Of a stretch of 64,000 nt of DNA, positions 8,613 to 18,718 are shown one piece after another; position 1 is the stretch's first letter, and the number at the start of each line of letters is the position of its first letter. The position numbers and the translations under genes are program-made. This DNA comes from Marinisporobacter sp. GTDB taxonomy: Bacteria; Bacillota; Clostridia; Peptostreptococcales; Thermotaleaceae. Location: NCBI GenBank assembly GCA_025210395.1, contig JAOARV010000048.1:99736-163735 (forward strand), read 5' to 3'. Below the pieces are notes generated by a model. It was not told the DNA's origin, did no database searches, and was given only the letters and a program-made list of their open reading frames with translations.

Positions 8613-9761
8613 ATGAAAAACATTAGCATACTAGGATCTACTGGCTCCATTGGAACACAGACCCTTGATGTTGTTCGAAACAATAAAGAAAAATTTAACG
8701 TAGTAGGATTGAGTGTAAATAATAATATCGACTTATTAGAAGAGCAAATCAATGAATTTCATCCGGTAGCAGTAGCAGTAATGAATGAAGAAAAAGCTTT
8801 AGAATTGAAGAAGAGAACTAAACATATGAAAACAGAAGTCTTTCAAGGGTTAGAGGGATTAGTTACTATAGCAACCCTTAGTGAAACTGAATTGGTTGTC
8901 ACTTCAGTAGTAGGTATGATTGGATTAATTCCTACAATAGAGGCTATAAAATGCAAGAAAACTATTGCTTTAGCTAATAAAGAAACATTAGTAACTGCTG
9001 GTGAAATCGTTATGGAGGAAGCACGGAAAAATGGAGTTTTAATTCTTCCTGTAGATAGTGAGCACAGTGCTATATTTCAAAGCTTAATGGGGTATACTTT
9101 AAAAGATATCGGAAGAATTTTATTAACAGCTTCTGGAGGACCCTTTAGAGGGTGGCATGAAAAAGAATTAAAAGATGTAACAGTTGCTCAGGCCCTAAAA
9201 CATCCTAAGTGGAATATGGGAAAGAAAATTAGTATTGATTCAGCCACACTTATGAACAAAGGATTAGAAGTGATTGAGGCAAAATGGCTCTTTGATTTAA
9301 GTCTTGATCAGATTGATGTGGTGATCCATCCACAAAGTATTATTCATTCTATGATAGAATATAAAGATAGTTCTGTTATTGCTCAAATGGGGTATCCAGA
9401 TATGAGAGTCCCTATTCAATTTGCATTAACATATCCTCAGAGGATAGAGAATGATTATAAAAAGTTAGATTTATTTGAGGTTGCAACTTTAACCTTTGAA
9501 AAACCTGATCTACATACATTTCCATGCTTAAAGCTTGCTTATGATTCGTTAAAAATAGGTGGAAGTTACCCTACTGTTTTAAATGCTGCAAATGAGGTGT
9601 TAGTAGATCTTTTTATTAAAGAAAAAATCAGCTTTTATGATATACCTAAAGGTATTGAATTAGCCTTAGAAAGGCATGATATTGAAAGGGATCTTAATAT
9701 TGATAAAATTGTAGAAATTGACCGTTGGGCAAGAAATTTTGTAAAAAATATTTTCCTTTAA
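8613..9761 (+). CDS. dxr: 1-deoxy-D-xylulose-5-phosphate reductoisomerase
   Basis: 382 residues. It carries out the NADPH-dependent second step of the MEP isoprenoid pathway, making 2-C-methyl-D-erythritol 4-phosphate. The N-terminal Rossmann motif [16 protein letters not shown], the ALANKETLV segment, the metal-binding [11 protein letters not shown] and the loop SGGPFRG are all intact. Length is typical. With ispG four kilobases on and uppS just before, this region supplies and uses isoprenoid precursors. Confidence 0.97.
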   Translation: MKNISILGSTGSIGTQTLDVVRNNKEKFNVVGLSVNNNIDLLEEQINEFHPVAVAVMNEEKALELKKRTKHMKTEVFQGLEGLVTIATLSETELVVTSVVGMIGLIPTIEAIKCKKTIALANKETLVTAGEIVMEEARKNGVLILPVDSEHSAIFQSLMGYTLKDIGRILLTASGGPFRGWHEKELKDVTVAQALKHPKWNMGKKISIDSATLMNKGLEVIEAKWLFDLSLDQIDVVIHPQSIIHSMIEYKDSSVIAQMGYPDMRVPIQFALTYPQRIENDYKKLDLFEVATLTFEKPDLHTFPCLKLAYDSLKIGGSYPTVLNAANEVLVDLFIKEKISFYDIPKGIELALERHDIERDLNIDKIVEIDRWARNFVKNIFL

Positions 9762-9773
9762 GGCGGTGTGATC

Positions 9774-10796
9774 ATGGGAACAATAATAATAGCTCTTTTA
9801 GTTTTTGGTGTTTTGGTAGTATTCCACGAATTTGGGCATTTTAGTATAGCCAAACTTGTAGGAATAAAGGTTCACGAGTTTTCAATTGGTATGGGAAAAC
9901 CTAGATTATTTAAATTTAAAGGTGGAGAAACAGAATATTCCATAAGACCATTTCCTTTAGGGGGATACGTGAAGATGGAAGGAGAAGATGAAGCATCTAC
10001 AGATGAAAGAAGCTTTAATAATAAGCCTTTATGGGCAAGAATGCTTGTGATTGTGGCAGGTCCATTTATGAATTTTGTTTTAGCGATTCTTCTATTTACC
10101 ATGATGTTTTATCTAATGGGATTTCCAACTAATTCTACTATTGTAGGAGAGATTATACCAGATTATCCAGCTCAATCATCAGGAATGAAGGCAGGAGATG
10201 AAATTTTCTCTATTGATGGAGAAAAAGTGGATAGTTGGAAACAAATTGTTGAGACGATTCATAGTAAAAAGGATCAGGAAATTCATATAGAAGTATTAAG
10301 AGATGGAAAAGAAAAAAGCTTTTCAATTAAGCCAAGGGTCAATGAAGAAACAAAGCAAGTGATGATAGGGATTTCTCCTACCTTTGAAAAGTCCTTCAAA
10401 AAATCTATACCTGCTGGTTTTAAAGCTATGGCATTTATCATTAAAAGTATGTTAGCCTTTTTTGTGCATCCTTCTGTAAAGGATGTAGTAGGTCCCGTGG
10501 GGATTATTCATATAGTAGGGGAGGCGGCTAAAAATAGCATATATGATATTTTTAGGATTGCAGGAATCATCAGTGTGAATTTAGGGATCGTTAATTTATT
10601 ACCTATTCCCGCATTGGATGGGGGAAGACTGGTATTTCTAGTGATAGAAGGATTAAGAGGAAAACCCCTTGACCCTGAAAAGGAAGGATTTATCCATTTA
10701 ACAGGATTTGTACTATTGATGAGTTTAATGGTGTTTATGATTTTTAAAGACGTAGAAAGATTTAATTTAGTTCAACAGATTATGGATTTATTTTAA
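9774..10796 (+). CDS. rseP: Site-2 intramembrane zinc metalloprotease (RseP/RasP)
   Basis: 340 residues. It cleaves transmembrane anchors during regulated intramembrane proteolysis (anti-sigma factors, signal-peptide remnants). The zinc motif HEFGH lies in the first transmembrane helix at residues about 17-21. A single PDZ domain sits around residues 115-190, and the third zinc ligand is in NLLPIPALDGGRL near the C-terminus. An in-frame GTG at 9768 is inside the GGCGGTG binding site; ATG at 9774 is preferred. It lies between dxr and ispG, the standard clostridial order. Confidence 0.95.
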   Translation: MGTIIIALLVFGVLVVFHEFGHFSIAKLVGIKVHEFSIGMGKPRLFKFKGGETEYSIRPFPLGGYVKMEGEDEASTDERSFNNKPLWARMLVIVAGPFMNFVLAILLFTMMFYLMGFPTNSTIVGEIIPDYPAQSSGMKAGDEIFSIDGEKVDSWKQIVETIHSKKDQEIHIEVLRDGKEKSFSIKPRVNEETKQVMIGISPTFEKSFKKSIPAGFKAMAFIIKSMLAFFVHPSVKDVVGPVGIIHIVGEAAKNSIYDIFRIAGIISVNLGIVNLLPIPALDGGRLVFLVIEGLRGKPLDPEKEGFIHLTGFVLLMSLMVFMIFKDVERFNLVQQIMDLF

Positions 10797-10810
10797 GGTT
10801 GGTGTGAAAA

Positions 10811-11866
10811 ATGGATATTAAAAGAAGAAGGACAAGAGAAGTTTCTTGTGGGAATGTGAAAATAGGTGGAGATGCGCCTATTTCCATACAATCTATGACC
10901 AATACAGATACGAGAGATGTAAAAAATACAGTTGAGCAAATTAAAGATCTTGAAAGAAATGGCTGTGAGATTGTAAGAGTTGCTGTTTTAGATCTTGAGG
11001 CTGCACAAGCTATAAAAGAAATCAAAAAAAATATTAATATTCCTATTGTAGCAGATATTCATTTTGATTATCGATTAGCTTTGGAGGCTATAAATAACGG
11101 GGTAGACAAATTAAGGTTAAACCCAGGGAATATTGGAGATGCTGACCGCGTTAAAAAAGTTGTAAAAATGGCAAAAGGGCGAAGTATTCCTATTCGAATT
11201 GGTGTAAATGCAGGATCTATTGATAAAAAAATCATTCATAAATATGGAAAAATCACGCCAGAAGCTATGGTGGAAAGTGGATTAGAGCATGTACAAATTC
11301 TTGAAAATTTAAATTTTGAGGATATTATTATATCCTTAAAAGCTTCTGATATAAAACTAACATTAGAATCCTATAGATTAATGGCAAAAAAGGTAGATTA
11401 TCCACTACATATAGGAATCACAGAAGCAGGTACCATTAAAGGTGGAACCATAAAATCGTGTATAGGGATAGGGGCCATGTTATTAGATGGTGTAGGAGAT
11501 ACTTTAAGAATCTCTTTAACAGGAGACCCTGTAGAAGAAGTAAAATTAGGTAAAGAAATTTTAAAAGCAGTTGGATTAAGAGATTTTGGGATAAATTTGA
11601 TTGCTTGTCCTACTTGCGGAAGAACTCAAATAGATTTAATTCAGTTAGCAAATAGGATGGAAAATAAATTAAGTATGGTAAATAAGCCTTTGACAGTTGC
11701 TATAATGGGCTGTGCTGTAAATGGTCCAGGAGAAGCAAAAGATGCAGATATTGGTATTGCTGGAGGAAAAGGTTCAGCATTACTCTTTAAAAAAGGAGAA
11801 ATTATTAAAACAATAAAAGAAGAAGAGATAGAAGCTGTATTGTTAGAAGAAATTATGAAGATGTAA
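10811..11866 (+). CDS. ispG: 4-hydroxy-3-methylbut-2-enyl diphosphate synthase (flavodoxin)
   Basis: 351 residues. It converts MEcPP to HMBPP, the penultimate MEP step, using a [4Fe-4S] cluster. An N-terminal TIM barrel (SIQSMTNTDTRD, ADIHFDYRLAL) is followed by a C-terminal cluster domain with the ligands in LIACPTCGRTQIDL and MGCAVNGPGEAKDADIGIAG. This is the short two-domain bacterial form. Together with dxr it gives two of the seven MEP genes within 3 kb. No proS follows before polC, unlike Bacillus. Confidence 0.97.
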   Translation: MDIKRRRTREVSCGNVKIGGDAPISIQSMTNTDTRDVKNTVEQIKDLERNGCEIVRVAVLDLEAAQAIKEIKKNINIPIVADIHFDYRLALEAINNGVDKLRLNPGNIGDADRVKKVVKMAKGRSIPIRIGVNAGSIDKKIIHKYGKITPEAMVESGLEHVQILENLNFEDIIISLKASDIKLTLESYRLMAKKVDYPLHIGITEAGTIKGGTIKSCIGIGAMLLDGVGDTLRISLTGDPVEEVKLGKEILKAVGLRDFGINLIACPTCGRTQIDLIQLANRMENKLSMVNKPLTVAIMGCAVNGPGEAKDADIGIAGGKGSALLFKKGEIIKTIKEEEIEAVLLEEIMKM

Positions 11867-11946
11867 TGTTTTTTTATTATATACAGGGATCAGCAGAATA
11901 GTTCTTTTGTATAAAGATTTTGAGAAAAATTATAAAGCATTATATG

Positions 11947-12010
11947 AAAAAATCCTAACCCTTTAAAATTTATAGAAATTTACATTTTGAAGGTGATGAA
12001 AGGATTTTTT
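11947..12010 (+). promoter_or_regulatory. Long-loop inverted repeat in the ispG-polC gap
   Basis: AAAAAATCCT (11947-11956) and AGGATTTTTT (12001-12010) are perfect complements separated by 44 bases. The second arm ends in a T-run, so the structure could act as a terminator or attenuator just before the polC ribosome binding site. The rest of the 184-base gap is AT-rich with no gene that I can see. Confidence 0.4.
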
Positions 12011-12050
12011 TACAATATATATGCTTTTTTTCTGGGAAAGGAGGATAAAA

Positions 12051-15000
12051 TTGGATTATTCATTGAGTAAGATTGTAAAAGATATTGCTCCGAATGTAAG
12101 TACAGAAATTGATGGGATTGTTAAAAAGATTAAGTATCATAAGGAAGAGAAAAAGATCATCTTTTTTTTGACCTTTAATCAGATGATTCATAGATCTATA
12201 TTAGATGATTTGAAAATGAACATAAAAAAAAATATTCCTTTTGTGAAAGAAATTGAATTCAATATTTTTTATAAGAATATTGATTTAGAAAAAAGGGATG
12301 ATTTTAGAGCGTACTGGAAAAATGTCATTTATATATTAAGTCAATCTATCCCTTCTTCATTAGCATGGTTAAATGAATCTAAACCTATTTTAAATAATGA
12401 AACACTATTGATTGAAGTAGAGAATGCAATAGGAATCGAAAATTTAAAAGAAAAGAAAGTAGATATTTTTATTAAAGATATGATGGAATCAGAACTAAAT
12501 AAACATATAGAAGTAGTTTTTAAAGAACAAACTTTAGGGATGGATGATCAAAGAGATGATTATATAAAAGAAAAAGAAATAGAAACACAGGCTATTGTTG
12601 ATAAGATCATAACTTACCAAGAGATAGCACCTAAAAAACAAAAGGAAGGGAAAAATATAGTTTCCAATGAAGAATGTATTTTAGGGAAAAAATTTAATGA
12701 TATAGTAACGCCTATTCCAGGGATTAATGAAGAATCAGGGATTGTAGCAATGTCCTGTGAAATATTTGATGTGGAGTGGAGAGAGCTTAAAAGCGGTAAA
12801 AGCTTATGTACTTTAAGTGTAACGGACTATAGAGGGTCTATTGCTGTAAAGATATTTGTTAAAAAGGAGCAAGTAGAAGAATTAGCAGAACAATTAAAAA
12901 GTGGAAAGCATGTTAAGGTACGGGGAGAGGCTCGCTATGATACTTTTTCAAGGGAAATTGTTGTGATGGCAAAGGATATTATGAAGGGAAAGCCAAAGCT
13001 TCGAATGGATCATGGAGAAAAAAAACGAGTAGAATTACATGTTCATACGCAAATGAGTGCTATGGATGGGGTATCTTCTGCAAAAAGTTTAGTGAAAAGA
13101 GCTAAAGATTGGGGACATTCGGCTATTGCAATAACAGATCATGGTGTGGTACAAGCTTTTCCAGAAGCAATGGATGCAGCTAAAAAGCATGATATTAAAG
13201 TCATTTATGGTGTAGAAGGATATTTAGTTAATGATGGAGAACCTATTGTGATCAATAGTAATGAGAAATCAATCAATCAATGTTATGTAGTATTTGACAT
13301 AGAAACAACAGGCCTTTCTAGTAAAAATGATAAAATCACAGAAATAGGGGCCGTGAAAATAAGCAATAATGAAATTATAGACCGATTTAATATACTTATA
13401 AATCCAGAAATGATTATTCCACCTAAAATTGTAGAACTCACAGGAATTACTGATGAAATGGTAAAAAATGAACCAACAATTACAGAAATTTTACCTAAAT
13501 TTCTAGCATTTATTGAAGATTTTCCTGTTGTTGCTCATAATGCAAATTTTGATACATCTTTTATAAAGTACAATTGTACCCAAATGGGACTAGACTTTAA
13601 TAATCCAATAATAGATACCTTACGATTATCTAAGATTTTGCTTCCAAAGTTGAAAAGATATAAATTGAATGTAGTGGCTAAAGAGCTGAATGTAAAATTG
13701 GAAAATCATCATAGAGCAGTAGATGATGCAGAAGCAACTGCAAATATTTTTATAAAGTTTCTAGAAATCCTCAAGGAAAAAGAAATTACTAAGTTAAATG
13801 AATTAAATGATCTTTATGCTAAATCCGTAGATGTTAAAAAACTAGACACTTTTCATGTAATGATATTAGTTGAAAATTATACAGGACTTAAAAAATTATA
13901 TAAAATCATTTCATCTTCTCACATGGATTATTTTCACAAAAGACCTCGCATACCTAAATCACTTCTTTCTAAAATGAGAAATGGACTAATTATAGGTACG
14001 GCTTGTGAAGCAGGAGAATTATACAGAGCAATTTTAAATAATAAATCTCAAAGGGAAATTGAAGACATTGTAAAATATTATGATTATTTAGAAATACAAC
14101 CTATAAAAAATAATCAATTCATGATAAAAAAAGGACTTGTAAAAGGAGAAGAAGAATTAAAAGAAATCAATAAAGAAATCGTTAATTTGGGTGAAAAATT
14201 CAACAAAATGGTGGTAGGCACAGGAGATGTTCACTTTTTAGACAAAAAGGATGAAGCCTATAGAAGAATATTGATGGCTGGACAAGGTTTTAGTGACGCA
14301 GATGATCAAGCTCCCTTATATTTCAAAACAACAGATGAAATGCTTGAAGAATTTAAATATTTAGGGGAAAGTATGGCTATGGATGTAGTTGTCAATAATC
14401 CTAATAAGATTGCAGATAGGATTGAATCAATCATACCTATTCCTGAAGAAACATATCCCCCCGTTATTGAGGGAGCAGATGATGATTTAAGAAATATGTG
14501 CTATGAAAAAGCCATAAGAATTTATGGAGACCCAATACCAGAGCTTGTGAAGAAAAGATTAGATCGAGAACTTAATTCTATTATTAGTAATGGGTATGCG
14601 GTTATGTATATTATTGCTCAAAAGCTTGTAACCAAATCATTAGCAGATGGATACCTAGTAGGTTCAAGAGGTTCTGTTGGATCGTCCTTTGTTGCTACAA
14701 TGAGTGATATTACAGAGGTGAACCCCCTTCCACCTCATTATATCTGTAGAAACTGTAAAAATTCAGAATTTATTTTAGATGGTTCTATAGGTAGTGGGGC
14801 AGATTTACCTGATAAAAAATGTCCAAAATGCAACGAGGAATATGAAAAAAATGGACATGACATACCCTTTGAAGTATTTTTAGGATTTGAGGGAGATAAA
14901 GAACCTGATATAGATCTTAACTTTGCAGGAGAATATCAACCGAATGCTCACAAATATACTGAAGTATTATTTGGAGAGGGATATGTATTTCGTGCAGGAA

Positions 15001-16325
15001 CAATTGGTACAATAGCAGAAAAGACAGCTTATGGATTTGTAAAAAAGTATTTCGATGAAAAAGAGGTTTTAGTAAATAATCGAGAAATAGAGAGACTTTC
15101 TCGTGGATGTACAGGAGTAAAAAGAACTACTGGACAGCATCCTGGAGGGGTTATGGTAGTACCAAATTATAAGGATATTTTTGATTTTTCACCTATTCAA
15201 TATCCTGCAAATGATGGTTCGTCAGGAGTAATAACCACTCATTTTGATTACCACTCTATAAGTGGTAGGATATTAAAACTTGATATTTTAGGACACGATG
15301 TACCTACAATTATTAGGATGCTTCAGGATATTACAGGTGTAGATCCTGAAAAAATCCTGTTAGATGATCAAGAAACAGTGAAAATTTTTACAAGTTTAGA
15401 ACCTCTAAAAATTGTAGATAAGGAATTTAAATGTGAAGTAGGGAGCTTAGGTATCCCTGAATTTGGAACTAAATTTGTACGACAGATGCTAGTAGACACA
15501 AAGCCTACTACTTTTGCAGAATTAGTCCGCATAAGTGGATTATCTCATGGTACAGATGTTTGGCTGAATAATGCACAGGATTTAGTTAGGCAAAATATTG
15601 CTCCTCTAAAAGAAGTTATTTCTACTAGAGATGATATTATGAACTATTTAATCTATAAAGGATTACCCCCAAAAGCGTCTTTTAAAATAATGGAAAAAGT
15701 AAGAAAAGGCAAGGGGTTAACTCCAGAAGATGAAGAGATGATGCATGAAAATAATGTGCCCCAGTGGTATATTGATTCATGTAATAAGATTAAGTATATG
15801 TTTCCTAAGGCTCATGCTGTTGCTTATGTTATGATGTCTTTTAGAATTGCTTACTTTAAGGTACATTATCCTTTAGCTTTTTATGCTACTTATTTTACAA
15901 CAAAGGCTTCAGATTTTGATGCAGATTTAGTTGTTAAAGGAAAAGAATCGGTTAAGGAAAAGATGAAAGAATTAGAAGAATTAGGAAATGGTGTAACACA
16001 AAAGGAGAAGGATCTTTTAACTGTATTAGAAGTAGTTTATGAAATGTATTGTAGAGGATTTGGATTTTTACCAGTAGATATTTATGGATCTGATTCAGAC
16101 AAATTCATTCTATCAGAAAATAATTTATTACCTCCCCTTAGAGCTTTGCAAGGAGTCGGAGAAAATGCAGCTAGAAGTATTTGTAAAAGCAGAAAGGATA
16201 GGGAGTTTATATCTATCGAAGATATAAGAGAAAGAGCCAAAGTAACAAAGACTGTTATTGAAACCTTAAGGAATCATGGGTGTTTAAAGGGATTACCGGA
16301 TACTAACCAGCTCTCACTATTTTAG
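12051..16325 (+). CDS. polC: DNA polymerase III alpha subunit, PolC type
   Basis: 1424 residues. It is the replicative polymerase of low-GC Gram-positives with built-in proofreading. Domains in order: N-terminal region, OB-fold (about 230-320), first half of the PHP domain (RVELHVHTQMSAMDG), the inserted DEDD exonuclease (YVVFDIETTGLSS; HNANFDTSF; HHRAVDDAEAT), second PHP half, a zinc module with CRNCKN and CPKC, then the palm with PDIDLNFAGEYQ, then the tandem HhH tail. Start: ATG at 12021 has no good binding site, whereas TTG at 12051 sits correctly after AAAGGAGGATAAAA, so TTG is chosen. Confidence 0.96.
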   Translation: MDYSLSKIVKDIAPNVSTEIDGIVKKIKYHKEEKKIIFFLTFNQMIHRSILDDLKMNIKKNIPFVKEIEFNIFYKNIDLEKRDDFRAYWKNVIYILSQSIPSSLAWLNESKPILNNETLLIEVENAIGIENLKEKKVDIFIKDMMESELNKHIEVVFKEQTLGMDDQRDDYIKEKEIETQAIVDKIITYQEIAPKKQKEGKNIVSNEECILGKKFNDIVTPIPGINEESGIVAMSCEIFDVEWRELKSGKSLCTLSVTDYRGSIAVKIFVKKEQVEELAEQLKSGKHVKVRGEARYDTFSREIVVMAKDIMKGKPKLRMDHGEKKRVELHVHTQMSAMDGVSSAKSLVKRAKDWGHSAIAITDHGVVQAFPEAMDAAKKHDIKVIYGVEGYLVNDGEPIVINSNEKSINQCYVVFDIETTGLSSKNDKITEIGAVKISNNEIIDRFNILINPEMIIPPKIVELTGITDEMVKNEPTITEILPKFLAFIEDFPVVAHNANFDTSFIKYNCTQMGLDFNNPIIDTLRLSKILLPKLKRYKLNVVAKELNVKLENHHRAVDDAEATANIFIKFLEILKEKEITKLNELNDLYAKSVDVKKLDTFHVMILVENYTGLKKLYKIISSSHMDYFHKRPRIPKSLLSKMRNGLIIGTACEAGELYRAILNNKSQREIEDIVKYYDYLEIQPIKNNQFMIKKGLVKGEEELKEINKEIVNLGEKFNKMVVGTGDVHFLDKKDEAYRRILMAGQGFSDADDQAPLYFKTTDEMLEEFKYLGESMAMDVVVNNPNKIADRIESIIPIPEETYPPVIEGADDDLRNMCYEKAIRIYGDPIPELVKKRLDRELNSIISNGYAVMYIIAQKLVTKSLADGYLVGSRGSVGSSFVATMSDITEVNPLPPHYICRNCKNSEFILDGSIGSGADLPDKKCPKCNEEYEKNGHDIPFEVFLGFEGDKEPDIDLNFAGEYQPNAHKYTEVLFGEGYVFRAGTIGTIAEKTAYGFVKKYFDEKEVLVNNREIERLSRGCTGVKRTTGQHPGGVMVVPNYKDIFDFSPIQYPANDGSSGVITTHFDYHSISGRILKLDILGHDVPTIIRMLQDITGVDPEKILLDDQETVKIFTSLEPLKIVDKEFKCEVGSLGIPEFGTKFVRQMLVDTKPTTFAELVRISGLSHGTDVWLNNAQDLVRQNIAPLKEVISTRDDIMNYLIYKGLPPKASFKIMEKVRKGKGLTPEDEEMMHENNVPQWYIDSCNKIKYMFPKAHAVAYVMMSFRIAYFKVHYPLAFYATYFTTKASDFDADLVVKGKESVKEKMKELEELGNGVTQKEKDLLTVLEVVYEMYCRGFGFLPVDIYGSDSDKFILSENNLLPPLRALQGVGENAARSICKSRKDREFISIEDIRERAKVTKTVIETLRNHGCLKGLPDTNQLSLF

Positions 16326-16386
16326 AGTTGCATATTTTCAAGGGTTATGCTATAATCTTACCGATAGACATATAAGATTTTGTGAA

Positions 16387-16412
16387 AAAGAGTGGGATAT
16401 ACCCCACTCTTT
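16387..16412 (+). terminator. Terminator after polC
   Basis: AAAGAGTGGG (16387-16396) and CCCACTCTTT (16403-16412) make a perfect 10-bp stem. The T-tail is modest (TTTGCTGTTATTTCTT). Confidence 0.75.
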
Positions 16413-16550
16413 GCTGTTATTTCTTACTTTTATAGAATATGAAATTACTACTTGTTAGAATATAGTAAAAGAATAATGAATGTATATTTTCGAAAGAATA
16501 TGTATATACAATGTTACATAGCGTATGTTAAATAAAAAGGAGGGAGAAAG

Positions 16551-17015
16551 ATGGCAAAAAAACGTGTAACGGAAGTTGTAGAAGAGTTAGTGCTACCATT
16601 TATCCAAGATACAGAACTAGAGCTAGTAGATGTTGAATTTGTAAAGGAAGGACAAAACTGGTTTTTAAGAGTTTATATTGATAAACTTGATGGAGTGACA
16701 TTAGATGATTGTCAACATGTAAGTGAATATATAAGTGAAAAACTAGATGAAGTAGATCCTATTGAGCAAAATTATTATTTAGAAGTATCTTCTCCAGGAC
16801 TTGATAGACCTTTAAAAAAAGATAAAGATTTTGAAAGATATAAGGGTAGAGGAGTAGAGGTTCATCTATATCAGTCATTAAACGGAAAGAAAAGAATAGA
16901 AGGAGAATTGGTAGGACTTGAGAATGAGTTTATTGTTTTAAAAATGGATTCAGATGAAGAGTTAAAAATACCAAGAGAAAAAGTTTCAAAAGTGAAACTT
17001 TCTGTTATCATTTAA
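16551..17015 (+). CDS. rimP: Ribosome maturation factor RimP
   Basis: 154 residues, needed for 30S subunit maturation. It has the two-domain RimP pattern: an alpha/beta N-terminal domain with LELVDVEFVKEGQNWFLRVYID and SEKLDEVDPIEQNYYLEVSSPGLDRPL, then an SH3-like barrel. Normal length. Start ATG at 16551 follows AAAAAGGAGGGAGAAAG. It heads the conserved rimP-nusA-rnpM-rplGA-infB-rbfA operon; the gap from polC contains a terminator, so a promoter should lie within 16413-16550, though I cannot fix it confidently. Confidence 0.96.
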   Translation: MAKKRVTEVVEELVLPFIQDTELELVDVEFVKEGQNWFLRVYIDKLDGVTLDDCQHVSEYISEKLDEVDPIEQNYYLEVSSPGLDRPLKKDKDFERYKGRGVEVHLYQSLNGKKRIEGELVGLENEFIVLKMDSDEELKIPREKVSKVKLSVII

Positions 17016-17033
17016 AAGGGAGGTGTAAAATAA

Positions 17034-18092
17034 ATGAATGGAGAATTTATTGAAGCGTTAGATCAAATTGAAAAGGAAAAAGGCGTTGCTAAGGATGTTT
17101 TGATTGATGCTATTGAAGCTGCATTGATTTCTGCGTACAAGAGAAATTATGGAACTTCACAAAATGTGAAAGTATATATTAATAGAGAAAATGGAGAGGT
17201 TCGAGTATTTTCAGTGAAAAATGTTGTGGAAACAGTTGAAACTGAATTGTTAGATATTAGTGTGGAGGATGCAAAAGAAATAGATAGCAATTATGAAGTT
17301 GGGGATGTAGTGGAGAGAGAAGTTACACCTAAAAACTTTGGTAGAATTGCTGCACAAACAGCAAAACAGGTAGTTGTACAAAGAATTCGAGAAGCTGAAA
17401 GAGGCATTATTTATGATGAGTTTGTAAATAGGGAAAGTGAGATTGTTACGGGCATAGTTCAAAGAATTAGTAAGGGAAATGTATTTATAAATCTTGGAAG
17501 AACAGAAGCAGTACTTACTCCTACAGAACAAATAGCTGGAGAGGTTTACAAACATAATGATAGAATAAAGACCTATATTATTGAAGTGAAAAAGACAACA
17601 AAGGGACCCCAAATTCTTGTTTCAAGAACCCATCCAGGACTTGTAAAACGTTTGTTTGAATTAGAAGTTCCTGAAATCCATGATGGTGTTGTAGAACTAA
17701 AAAGTATTTCAAGAGAAGCAGGTTCAAGAAGTAAAATTGCAGTATATTCACATGATGAGAATGTAGATCCTGTAGGAGCATGTGTAGGGCATAAAGGTGC
17801 AAGAGTACAGGCTATTGTAGATGAGTTAAAGGGTGAAAAAATCGATATTATAAAATGGAATGATAATCCAGAAGAGTTAATTGCAAGTGCTTTAAGTCCA
17901 TCCAAGGTACTAAAAGTGATTGTGAAGGAAAGTGAAAAAACAGCATTAGTGGTTGTTCCTGATTATCAGCTATCATTAGCAATTGGTAAGGAAGGACAGA
18001 ATGCAAGATTAGCAGCAAAATTAACGAATTGGAAAATAGACATTAAGAGCGAATCACAATATGAAGAGGCTATGAAAGAAATAGAAGAATAG
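17034..18092 (+). CDS. nusA: Transcription termination/antitermination factor NusA
   Basis: 352 residues. NusA binds RNA polymerase and modulates pausing, termination and antitermination. N-terminal NusA domain (about 1-125), S1 domain (about 135-200, with GIVQRISKGNVFINLG), then two KH domains ending in the IGKEGQNARLAAKLTNWKIDI motif. It lacks the C-terminal acidic repeats of E. coli NusA, as is usual in Firmicutes. Lies 18 bases after rimP. Confidence 0.97.
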   Translation: MNGEFIEALDQIEKEKGVAKDVLIDAIEAALISAYKRNYGTSQNVKVYINRENGEVRVFSVKNVVETVETELLDISVEDAKEIDSNYEVGDVVEREVTPKNFGRIAAQTAKQVVVQRIREAERGIIYDEFVNRESEIVTGIVQRISKGNVFINLGRTEAVLTPTEQIAGEVYKHNDRIKTYIIEVKKTTKGPQILVSRTHPGLVKRLFELEVPEIHDGVVELKSISREAGSRSKIAVYSHDENVDPVGACVGHKGARVQAIVDELKGEKIDIIKWNDNPEELIASALSPSKVLKVIVKESEKTALVVVPDYQLSLAIGKEGQNARLAAKLTNWKIDIKSESQYEEAMKEIEE

Positions 18093-18105
18093 GAGGTATT
18101 ATAGG

Positions 18106-18378
18106 ATGAAAGTTAGAAAAATACCCCTTAGACAATGTATTGGATGTATGGAACAAAAACCAAAAAAAGAATTAATTCGTATTGTTAAATCCAAAGATGG
18201 AGAGATTAAACTGGATCTAACAGGAAAAGCTAACGGTAGAGGTGCTTACATATGTAACAATGTTGAATGTTTTAAGAAAATAGAAAAAAGAAAAGCGTTA
18301 AATAGAGCATTTCAACAGGAAATAGATAAAGAAATATATGAGCAATTGTATGAGGAGTTGAAAAAAAATGAAAAATAA
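18106..18378 (+). CDS. rnpM: RNase P modulator RnpM (YlxR family)
   Basis: 90 residues. RnpM/YlxR is a small RNA-binding protein reported to bind and modulate RNase P RNA. It has the family pattern RQCIGCMEQKPKKELIRIV, GRGAYIC and a basic C-terminus. It is encoded between nusA and the L7Ae-like gene and overlaps the latter by 11 bases, implying translational coupling. Confidence 0.92.
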   Translation: MKVRKIPLRQCIGCMEQKPKKELIRIVKSKDGEIKLDLTGKANGRGAYICNNVECFKKIEKRKALNRAFQQEIDKEIYEQLYEELKKNEK

Positions 18379-18718
18379 AGTTTTTTCATTTTTAGGATTA
18401 GCACAGCGCTCAGGAAATTTAGTAACGGGTGAAGATACATGTACCATGTATATAAAAAAAAATCATGTTAAATTAGTAATTATTGCAAATGATGCATCTG
18501 ATAATACAAAGAAAAAATTTCGAGATATGGCAGACTTTAGGAATATTAAATTTGTGATCTATGGCGATAGACAAAGTTTATCACAGGCTGTGGGTAGAGC
18601 AAATAGAACGGTTTATGGAATAAAAGATATAGGGCTTGCAAAAAAAATTTTTTCCCTTATCCAAGAAGCTGAGAATGGTTCAAATAATTTAGGGGGTGAG
18701 CAAACATGTCAAAAATAA
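18368..18718 (+). CDS. L7Ae/L30e-family ribosomal protein (YlxQ-like)
   Basis: 116 residues with the L7Ae/L30e/Gadd45 kink-turn-binding fold: [18 protein letters not shown], then [17 protein letters not shown]. Members bind K-turn RNA; the clostridial YlxQ role is not defined. ATG at 18368 lies inside the end of rnpM, and its own end overlaps infB by 13 bases, a tightly coupled arrangement seen in Bacillus. Confidence 0.9.
   Translation: MKNKVFSFLGLAQRSGNLVTGEDTCTMYIKKNHVKLVIIANDASDNTKKKFRDMADFRNIKFVIYGDRQSLSQAVGRANRTVYGIKDIGLAKKIFSLIQEAENGSNNLGGEQTCQK

Noticed and set aside
17250..17905. Minus-strand ORFs of about 110-120 codons inside nusA
   Set aside because: Shadows of a well-conserved gene; no binding sites or family features. 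The same applies to the other minus-strand ORFs inside housekeeping genes.
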